Below are positions 1 to 5,183 of a stretch of DNA of 5,809 nucleotides, piece by piece. The position numbers and the translations under genes were made by a program. Numbering within the stretch: position 1 is the first letter of the stretch; the number at the start of each line of letters is the position of its first letter. The DNA comes from UBA1731 sp964567665 (GTDB lineage Bacteria; Verrucomicrobiota; Kiritimatiellia; RFP12; UBA1067), in assembly GCA_964567665.1 (NCBI GenBank), contig CAZMNN010000071.1, forward strand, positions 1-5,809, written 5' to 3'. Below the pieces are notes generated by a model, which worked only from the letters and a program-made list of their open reading frames with translations, had not been told where the DNA came from and ran no database searches.

Positions 1-1
1 G

Positions 2-112
2 TTTTCGTATCGGACGAGCATGGCGTCCCTCGCGGTCTTCGCCCTGCTCGCCGCCTTGCTTGTCTTCGTCGCGCATCGGACGACGTTCGCGCACGACCGC
101 GTTTCCGACTGA
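2..112 (+). CDS. C-terminal end of an unidentified membrane protein (partial)
   Basis: An open frame enters from the left edge and stops at TGA 110-112, giving the last 36 codons of a protein. The residues run from a short polar stretch with two Arg into a clear hydrophobic helix (A-S-L-A-V-F-A-L-L-A-A-L-L-V-F-V-A), then a polar tail with His, Arg and Asp. This pattern fits a final transmembrane segment. By hand count 31 of 36 codons end in G or C, which supports this frame. An overlapping frame also stays open across this stretch but reads as an Arg-rich sequence of low plausibility. The family cannot be named from so little. Gene 1 has its own promoter downstream, so this is probably the end of a separate transcription unit. 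Confidence 0.6.
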   Translation, partial: FSYRTSMASLAVFALLAALLVFVAHRTTFAHDRVSD

Positions 113-229
113 ATTCTTTGCGATCTCTCGAACGCACAGCGGCGGAGAATGCGTGAAATTCCCCGTATTTCCCCTTTGCTGCCCACGAGATGTTGCAGCT
201 AAAAAAAAACAGAACTTCATTTTAGGGGG

Positions 230-259
230 TTGAAAAAAAAAACAACTATTTGCTACAAT
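230..259 (+). promoter_or_regulatory. sigma70-type promoter with extended -10, upstream of gene 1
   Basis: TTGAAA at 230-235 (5 of 6 to the -35 consensus) and TACAAT at 254-259 (5 of 6 to the -10 consensus) are separated by 18 bases. TGC directly precedes the -10, forming an extended -10 element. Transcription would start near 266-268 and leave a 5' leader of about 50 bases. A run of ten A (233-242) begins inside the -35 hexamer and continues into the spacer. A second run of nine A lies upstream at 201-209. The two tracts are centred about 32 bases apart, close to three helical turns, so they could bend the DNA or act as an UP-like element. The promoter covers the in-frame TTG codon at 250, so that codon cannot be the start of gene 1. 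Confidence 0.7.
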
Positions 260-299
260 CTCTCTCGGTCGATTATTGTATTGTGTTTGTGTTGCGTTC

Positions 300-310
300 A
301 AGGAGGGAGG
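300..310 (+). promoter_or_regulatory. ribosome binding site that fixes the start of gene 1
   Basis: The purine-rich stretch AAGGAGGGAGG lies just before ATG 316. AGGAGG at 301-306 leaves 9 bases to the start codon, and a second GGAGG at 306-310 leaves 5. This is the only strong Shine-Dalgarno match near the 5' end of gene 1, and it selects the start that gives a clean signal peptide. Confidence 0.85.
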
Positions 311-315
311 ATTCA

Positions 316-1953
316 ATGGCTATGCGTAGGTTTGTCAACTTGGCGGCTGTTGCCGCCTGTGTTGTGTTTCCGGTTGCGTCCCGTGCCGGCGAGATGCCGG
401 GATGTCGCAGCAGAGATGCTGCGTATTCCGACAGGCTTGTGTATCTGGTATGCAGCTTCTGGGGGAAGAAAGGCGAGGCGCACTCATACGGTTTCTTCAC
501 GAATGTGGTGAAGCAGGCGCACAACGCCGGGTACAACGGCGTAATACTGTCGGCCCATCTTGACCTCATGCACACTTGGGGCAACGGCAGTTTCCTGAGC
601 AATCGCGTTGTGCAGGCAAAGGCGTTCTGCGATTCGCTTGGCATGGATCTTGTGCCGTTGACATGGGATGTAGGGTACGGCGGGGACTGTCCGCCAAACT
701 GGTTCGAGAGCCGCACCGTTGCCGATCTCCCGTACGTGAGAAGCGGCAGCAGGGCGATTTTCGACCCGCCGCCCGTGACGGTCGAGGGCGGCCCTACCGC
801 TCATATGTCATTCAATGGGGCTGACGGCGGCAAGATGCCCATGCGTCCGGTAAGGCGCTTCAGGCTGAGGAAGGGCGTACGCTACGTGCTGACGGTACGC
901 GCAAAATCGACGGATGTCCCGGAGAGCGACCTCTTCCAGTTCATCGGTTTCATACCGAGCGTGAACGGAAGGTCGTCACACTATTCTTCGCATAAGTTTC
1001 CGCATGACGGCAAATGGCATGACCTTGTCTTTCCGTTCGAAGCGAAGACGGACGAAGAGGTGACCATGATGTTTGGACACTGGGGGAAGGTGGGCCGACT
1101 TGAGCTGTCCGATTTCAAGGTTCGCGCTCGCGGCATATGCGGGGCGACGCGCCGGGGCGGCATTCCGTTCATCGTAAAGGATGCCGAATCCGGAGAGGTG
1201 TATGTCGAAGGGCGTGACTATGCCAACGTGCCGCCCATCAAGGTGCGGGGCGAGGGGGATCCTCTTGGGCCGTATCTTGAGTTGGACATCCCGTCCGGCA
1301 GCCGTATCGCGAATGGCGCGAGGCTGCTTGTGACTGCAGACATCCCTTCACGCTTTGGGTATGGAGGCAAGGCGCAATATGCGGCTTGCATGTCGAACGA
1401 GGATTGGTACAGGCGCGCCGAAATGGCGGCGCAGGTCATCGGGAGCGTCATTCGTCCGCGTCGGTGGTTTCTCTGCTTCGACGAATTGCGCAGCGCAAAC
1501 AGCTGCGCGGCGTGCCGCGCCCGCAACATCGACATGGCGCACCTGATAGGCGATTGCCTTACGCGGCAGCGTGAGATCGTTCGCAGGGTCGCCCCTGATG
1601 CGGTCTGCTACGTCTGGGGCGACATGCTGGATCCGAACCATAACGCGAAGGAGGGCTATGCGCGGACTTACGGCAGCTATGACGGAATTGCCGGATGCAT
1701 CCCGAAGGATCTCGTGATTGTTCCGTGGTGGGAAGAAAAGGCCGCCGCACAGGTTGAGTATTGGCACTCGAACGGATTCAGGATGTGTCCGGGGGCGTAC
1801 TACGATTCCAAGAATCAGGAGAACGAAAAGTCCTGGATAAAGGCCGCAAGGCTGCATCCGGAATCGGTAACCGGCTTCATTTTCTGCACATGGCGGATGA
1901 ACTTCGACGAGTTGGAGAACTTTGCGAACCTGATGTTCGGTTCGCATATGTGA
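316..1953 (+). CDS. secreted glycosidase-like TIM-barrel protein (GH20-like D-E motif) with inserted beta-sandwich-like region
   Basis: The protein has 545 residues from ATG 316, the start supported by the promoter and ribosome binding site. Residues 1-24 form a signal peptide: Arg4-Arg5, a hydrophobic core, and probable cleavage after A-S-R-A24. Early barrel-type strands are visible around 42-48, 73-79 and 110-120. Residues about 160-272 look like a carbohydrate-binding-type beta-sandwich (alternating strands, F/R/V-rich, with W-H-D-L near 234-237). The barrel resumes near 358. Asp389-Glu390, at the end of a hydrophobic strand, are in the position of the catalytic D-E pair of GH20-type enzymes. 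They are followed by L-R-x-A-N-x-C-x-x-C, with Cys397 and Cys400. Then come W-G-D-M-L-D-P-N-H-N-A (434-444), V-P-W-W (469-472), G-A-Y-Y-D (493-497) and a last strand with Trp526. From memory, a family of secreted proteins in Planctomycetes, Verrucomicrobia and relatives shares D-E-I-R, W-C-x-x-C and D-M-F-D-P-x-H-N-A; no substrate is known to me. Hydrolysis of an amino sugar or other glycan outside the cytoplasm is an inference. Gene 2 starts 27 bases downstream, so the two are probably co-transcribed. Confidence 0.88.
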   Translation: MAMRRFVNLAAVAACVVFPVASRAGEMPGCRSRDAAYSDRLVYLVCSFWGKKGEAHSYGFFTNVVKQAHNAGYNGVILSAHLDLMHTWGNGSFLSNRVVQAKAFCDSLGMDLVPLTWDVGYGGDCPPNWFESRTVADLPYVRSGSRAIFDPPPVTVEGGPTAHMSFNGADGGKMPMRPVRRFRLRKGVRYVLTVRAKSTDVPESDLFQFIGFIPSVNGRSSHYSSHKFPHDGKWHDLVFPFEAKTDEEVTMMFGHWGKVGRLELSDFKVRARGICGATRRGGIPFIVKDAESGEVYVEGRDYANVPPIKVRGEGDPLGPYLELDIPSGSRIANGARLLVTADIPSRFGYGGKAQYAACMSNEDWYRRAEMAAQVIGSVIRPRRWFLCFDELRSANSCAACRARNIDMAHLIGDCLTRQREIVRRVAPDAVCYVWGDMLDPNHNAKEGYARTYGSYDGIAGCIPKDLVIVPWWEEKAAAQVEYWHSNGFRMCPGAYYDSKNQENEKSWIKAARLHPESVTGFIFCTWRMNFDELENFANLMFGSHM

Positions 1954-1966
1954 ACTTGCTCAGTCT

Positions 1967-1975
1967 GAAAGGGGG
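1967..1975 (+). promoter_or_regulatory. ribosome binding site of gene 2
   Basis: GAAAGGGGG lies 5 bases before ATG 1981, in the 27-base gap after gene 1. The gap leaves no room for a separate promoter, and there is no hairpin in it. Gene 2 is therefore probably translated from the gene 1 transcript. An in-frame ATG at 2002 has no comparable site and would remove the charged start of the signal peptide. Confidence 0.7.
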
Positions 1976-1980
1976 ATCGA

Positions 1981-4900
1981 ATGAACGGCAAAAGTGCGGC
2001 AATGCATCTGGTGGCTTTTGCGGCGGCATCTCTGTCCGCCACGGCGATGGCGGGGGCGTTTGTTGTCGCGTCCGGCGAGACGAGAACGCTTGACGATTCA
2101 ACGATAGACAGTTATGACGCCATATCTGTGGGGGCGGGCGGCATTCTTGTGCTTGATACGTCTGAAGCGCCAGCCGTCGCCATTACCGGCGGCGGAGTGA
2201 TTCGCAAGTCGAATTCCGCAACATGGACGATGCGCACGGAGAATCCCTCATTCACCGGCACATGGGAGATCATAGGCGGGAAGGTGTGCAACTCATCATT
2301 GAAGAACCCCTTCGGCAAGAACAGCAAGGGAGAAAGCTGCTGCATGGTTGTCACGAACGGTGCGACGCTGTCTGTGGACGGAGAAGTCGCGGAACATGAC
2401 CATCAGAGGTTTCTGATAGGCGGCAGCGGCGTTGACGGATGCGGTGCGCTTGAGCTCGGTGAAAATGTGCTCAACACCAACGGGAAGTTGCTGCGCTATG
2501 TCACCCTTGCCGAGGATGCCATCCTGTCGATGAAGGGGCTTGCGATTGTCGTTGATGGCGTTTTTGACCTTGCAGGACATAAGATGACTGTCCGTGGCGG
2601 CGGCTCGTTGTACATAATGGACGTGGACATTTCAGATACAGGAGAGATTCTTGTTGTCGGAACTTCCGATCGCGTTACGTCGCTGATGTTCCGCTCGTGG
2701 AACAACAACAATATCGCGGGCTGCATTACGGATTCGGACAGCATGTGCTTCACGCTTGGCGGATATGCACGAATCGGAACGTACAACCGCTATAATGCGT
2801 TCAAGCGTCCCCTCCTCGTGCGTGGACAGAACAACGTCCTTGAGCATATGGAGCAGTTCCCGGACAGCCTTACCGCAGCGGATCAATCGTGTGACCATCA
2901 GTTGTGGGAAGGCCCAATTACGTTTCTTGATGATGGCAGCCTTGAAATACATACGCAACGCGAGCTTTGCGGGTTTACGATCTCCGGCAAGATATCCGGG
3001 CCTGGCTCCGTAACGTTTACCGGCGATGGTCACACGTTCATCACGAATGGTGACAACGACTACACCGGCCCAACCACATTCGGCAATGGCGTCTACGTCC
3101 TCGGCTCATCGGGGGCGATACCCGACATTGCGAAAGATCCGGCTGATGTAGTGTGGACGAAAGGGCGGCTTGTCCTGTCCGGTGCCGCTCCCTACCGTTT
3201 TTCGCGGCTCAGTGCGCAGAACCGGACCAGGAACGACTTTACGGACATAGTGACCATTGATGGTGCAGACGTGACTGTGACAAAAGGTGGTTTCTGGGGT
3301 GTTGGAACAGGTGGCTATTACAGCAGGCTTGTCGTAACGAATTCGCTTGTGAGGTCGGAGGATCTTTTGCAGAAGGATATGTTCAATGCTGCGGACACGT
3401 TCTATCCCAGCATGACGAACTCGCTTGTTGTGGGCAAAGGTTCTTATGGACTTCTTGAAGTCGAGGCGGGGTCTGTCATATCAAACCGTCTGCTTGTGGG
3501 CATGCACGGCAACATGGTGTACGATGACACATCGTATGGGGCGGTGCGTCAGCGCGGCGGAACCGTGGTGGCTGCATCTCCGGAAAGTGCGGCCATTAAG
3601 GGCAACTCGATTGGTGTCGGGCAGGCTTGTGGCGGCTATTATGAACTCGTGGATGGATCGCTCATCTCGCACGGCAACTTCAACATTGGCGCTGGTGGCA
3701 TTGGCACATTGTGGATGCGAGGCGGATCGTTCGCGCTGACAAACATATTTGGATCATCGGAGGCAGGGAAGTTTGGTTTCGGTTCGTTCAATCAGGGCAA
3801 CGGCTCCGTCCGTGTTTCCGGCGGCGCGTTTCGATGTCACGGAATCACAAGTGTGCTTGTCGGCCTTGGCGCGACGAGCAATGCCGTTCATTCGCTTACC
3901 GTGGATGGAGACGGCGCCGTCTGTGATTTCGGACAGGCACGGTTCAAGTTCGGATACGGAAACTATGGTGGATCCAAACTGCTGGTCAACATGAACGGCG
4001 GTGTGCTGCGCGCCGGCGGATTCGAAAAGGTCGGCGCCAAGCCTGATAACGGAATGTTCGTGAACTTCGATGGCGGCACGTTCCGCATCGCGAGCGGCAC
4101 AAACGCGAATGAAGTAATCGTATTTGAAGACGAACTTTCTCCAAATGGCGCGTACAGGATCATGGTGTATTCTGGCGGCGCAACGGTTGACACTGACGGT
4201 CATGACGCAAGAATCACCAAGCCAATAACGTCTCCAACCGGCAAGGGTATCGCGTCCATTACGCTTGATGCGCCGATAACGCACACAATGTCGCCGATAG
4301 TCAAGATTGAAAGCAGGACAGGTTGCGGCGCGAGCGCTTTCGCCCACTACGATTGGGATGCGCATACCGTTGACCGCATCGATATCCTGAGCGCCGGAGA
4401 CGGGTATGAAGATGCGACTGTTGCGCTGTACTTCAGGCCACATGCGGCAGTAAAGGTGGGCAATGTGGAGTTCGCCGATAACGCCAAAGGCGGTTCATTC
4501 ACAAAAAAGGGGATGGGGAAACTCACTCTTAGGGCCACCAATACATGGGCTGGCGCGACATGTGTGCGAGGCGGCACGCTTGCCGCCGGATGCCATTGGG
4601 CCATTCCCGCTGACACCGCCGTGGTCATCTCGGATGGAGCGACGCTTGACCTTGGCAACAAGGTGCACCGGCTATCTTCCGTCACGTATCAGGTGGGCGG
4701 CGGTGCGATAGCGCGTTCGGGATTCGCTGAAATGCCAAATGCCGTGACGTTTGAGATTTCGTCTGATGATATCCTTGCCGGGAAGTCGATAGCGCTTTCA
4801 GGCGACTTTGATCTCTCGAAAGTTACGCTTTGCGTAGAAGGCTCGTTCCCCGATGAAATTGACAGGGAGACGCGCTATCCTTTTGTGACCACTTCGGGGA

Positions 4901-5019
4901 GCTTCACGGGAACCCCGACGGTGCTTGCGCCAAGATTGCCGGTTGGCTACAGGCTCGCGTTCGGTCCGAAGCGGATATCGCTTGCCCCCATAAGGGGTTT
5001 TGTGGTCATATGCAGATAG
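1981..5019 (+). CDS. large exported beta-strand-repeat protein (PATR-type, autotransporter-passenger-like, no barrel)
   Basis: The frame is intact and encodes 1012 residues. Residues 1-24 are a signal peptide (Lys4, an Ala-rich core, probable cleavage after A-M-A24). The rest is Gly/Ser/Thr/Val-rich and predicted all-beta, as in right-handed beta-solenoids. PATR-like units (autotransporter-associated beta strand family) are clear at about 336-381, with G-D-N-D-Y-T-G-P-T-T, and 836-880, with T-K-K-G-M-G-K-L-T-L and N-T-W-A-G-A-T. A degenerate unit lies at 69-104. Residues 481-685 hold about six irregular G-rich repeats. Residues 770-818 resemble a linker that in PVC PATR proteins precedes a PATR unit (G-C-G-A-S-A-F-A, then S-A-G-D-G-Y). 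The C-terminus has the usual passenger ending (Y-P-F-V-T-T-S-G-S-F-T-G-T, then L-P-V-G-Y) and stops in R-G-F-V-V-I-C-R. No outer-membrane barrel, LPxTG or PEP-CTERM tail is visible. It has 16 cysteines, many for a passenger-type protein. A surface scaffold or adhesin is the likely role; ligand and anchor are unknown. Confidence 0.92.
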   Translation: MNGKSAAMHLVAFAAASLSATAMAGAFVVASGETRTLDDSTIDSYDAISVGAGGILVLDTSEAPAVAITGGGVIRKSNSATWTMRTENPSFTGTWEIIGGKVCNSSLKNPFGKNSKGESCCMVVTNGATLSVDGEVAEHDHQRFLIGGSGVDGCGALELGENVLNTNGKLLRYVTLAEDAILSMKGLAIVVDGVFDLAGHKMTVRGGGSLYIMDVDISDTGEILVVGTSDRVTSLMFRSWNNNNIAGCITDSDSMCFTLGGYARIGTYNRYNAFKRPLLVRGQNNVLEHMEQFPDSLTAADQSCDHQLWEGPITFLDDGSLEIHTQRELCGFTISGKISGPGSVTFTGDGHTFITNGDNDYTGPTTFGNGVYVLGSSGAIPDIAKDPADVVWTKGRLVLSGAAPYRFSRLSAQNRTRNDFTDIVTIDGADVTVTKGGFWGVGTGGYYSRLVVTNSLVRSEDLLQKDMFNAADTFYPSMTNSLVVGKGSYGLLEVEAGSVISNRLLVGMHGNMVYDDTSYGAVRQRGGTVVAASPESAAIKGNSIGVGQACGGYYELVDGSLISHGNFNIGAGGIGTLWMRGGSFALTNIFGSSEAGKFGFGSFNQGNGSVRVSGGAFRCHGITSVLVGLGATSNAVHSLTVDGDGAVCDFGQARFKFGYGNYGGSKLLVNMNGGVLRAGGFEKVGAKPDNGMFVNFDGGTFRIASGTNANEVIVFEDELSPNGAYRIMVYSGGATVDTDGHDARITKPITSPTGKGIASITLDAPITHTMSPIVKIESRTGCGASAFAHYDWDAHTVDRIDILSAGDGYEDATVALYFRPHAAVKVGNVEFADNAKGGSFTKKGMGKLTLRATNTWAGATCVRGGTLAAGCHWAIPADTAVVISDGATLDLGNKVHRLSSVTYQVGGGAIARSGFAEMPNAVTFEISSDDILAGKSIALSGDFDLSKVTLCVEGSFPDEIDRETRYPFVTTSGSFTGTPTVLAPRLPVGYRLAFGPKRISLAPIRGFVVICR
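2986..3123 (+). repeat. PATR unit within gene 2
   Basis: Codes for residues 336-381 of gene 2. It shows the family pattern of a Gly-rich strand (G-P-G-S-V-T-F-T-G), then N-D-Y-T-G-P-T-T, then a strand ending near L-G-S-S-G-A-I-P. This is the best match in the protein to the autotransporter-associated beta strand consensus (G-x-L-x-L-x-G-x-N-x-Y-x-G-x-T-x-x-x-G-G-x-L), although the usual G-G-T-L ending has drifted to G-N-G-V. Confidence 0.7.
3421..4035 (+). repeat. array of about six irregular Gly-rich beta-solenoid repeats within gene 2
   Basis: Codes for residues 481-685. Successive units share a pattern close to [LIF]-x-[VI]-G-x-G-x-x-G-x-[LY]-x-[LVM]-x-G-G/S, spaced roughly 25-60 residues. 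Anchors are L-V-V-G-K-G-S-Y-G (482-490), S-I-G-V-G-Q-A-C-G-G (543-552), N-I-G-A-G-G-I-G (568-575), S-F-N-Q-G-N-G (602-608), L-V-G-L-G-A-T-S (626-633) and K-F-G-Y-G-N-Y-G-G (656-664). The similarity is at protein level only; no DNA-level tandem duplication is visible, so the repeats are old. Confidence 0.6.
4486..4620 (+). repeat. second PATR unit within gene 2
   Basis: Codes for residues 836-880. It reads G-G-S-F-T-K-K-G-M-G-K-L-T-L, then N-T-W-A-G-A-T, then R-G-G-T-L-A-A-G. It matches the canonical PATR pattern of a K-x-G-x-G-x-L-x-L strand, an N-T-Y-x-G-x-T turn and a G-G-T-L strand, with Trp in place of the common Tyr. The following D-G-A-T-L-D-L-G (885-892) is the strand that often comes next in such proteins. 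Confidence 0.78.
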
Positions 5020-5042
5020 CGGAATGATGAGCAGCCCCCCAC

Positions 5043-5071
5043 TTGCGCGGTTCGCGTGGAAATGCGATAAT
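5043..5071 (+). promoter_or_regulatory. promoter with extended -10, upstream of the prepilin-like gene
   Basis: GATAAT at 5066-5071 (5 of 6 to the -10 consensus) is preceded directly by TGC, an extended -10. TTGCGC at 5043-5048 (3 of 6) stands 17 bases upstream as a weak -35. Transcription would start near 5078 and give a leader of about 105 bases. The spacer contains CGCG-GTT-CGCG (5046-5056), a short inverted repeat that could be an operator or chance. The promoter suggests that gene 3 can be expressed independently of genes 1 and 2. The leader (about 5078-5183) holds only small hairpins, such as CGCC-GATT-GGCG around 5100-5111 and GTCC/GGAC at 5146-5159. Confidence 0.5.
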
Positions 5072-5167
5072 GCCCGCGTAAACGCAAAAGCGCTCTTGTC
5101 GCCGATTGGCGGCGGCGAGGGAGAAACGAATACGCTTGAGCTTGTGTCCTGAAACGGACGGCTTGTG

Positions 5168-5174
5168 AAAGGAG
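5168..5174 (+). promoter_or_regulatory. ribosome binding site that decides the start of gene 3
   Basis: AAAGGAG lies 9 bases before ATG 5184. Another in-frame ATG at 5175 abuts this site with no spacing, so it is an unlikely start. The choice matters because it sets the prepilin leader at seven residues (M-K-K-A-S-E-G) rather than ten. Confidence 0.75.
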
Positions 5175-5183
5175 ATGGTTGAC

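Noticed and set aside
178..209. Inverted repeat GCTGC/GCAGC (178-182 and 195-199) next to a long A-run, as a terminator for the upstream gene
   Set aside because: On the + strand the hairpin is followed by A, not T. On the - strand the T-run comes before the hairpin. Neither orientation gives a terminator, and the 12-base loop over a 5-base stem is weak.
273..716. Long open frame on the - strand opposite the start of gene 1
   Set aside because: It has no ribosome binding site of note, runs antisense to a well-supported signal peptide and domain, and covers the promoter leader. It is a by-product of GC-rich codon structure.
3421..4035. Possible recent DNA tandem duplication or CRISPR-like array in the repeat region of gene 2
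   Set aside because: The repetition is visible only at protein level, units differ in length and sequence, and there are no identical DNA repeats with regular spacers.
3754..4443. A 229-residue open frame on the - strand within gene 2
   Set aside because: Its translation is Arg/Ala-rich with no domain pattern, while the + strand frame carries the clear repeat architecture across the same bases.
4986..5001. CCCC-ATAA-GGGG followed by TTTT near the end of gene 2, resembling a small intrinsic terminator
   Set aside because: The stem is only 4 base pairs, the T-run is only 4, and it lies inside the coding sequence before the stop codon at 5017-5019. It could act weakly at most.
5078..5183. Possible riboswitch or structured leader before gene 3
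   Set aside because: Only hairpins with stems of about 4 base pairs are visible, there is no anti-terminator pair, and no known riboswitch core is recognisable.
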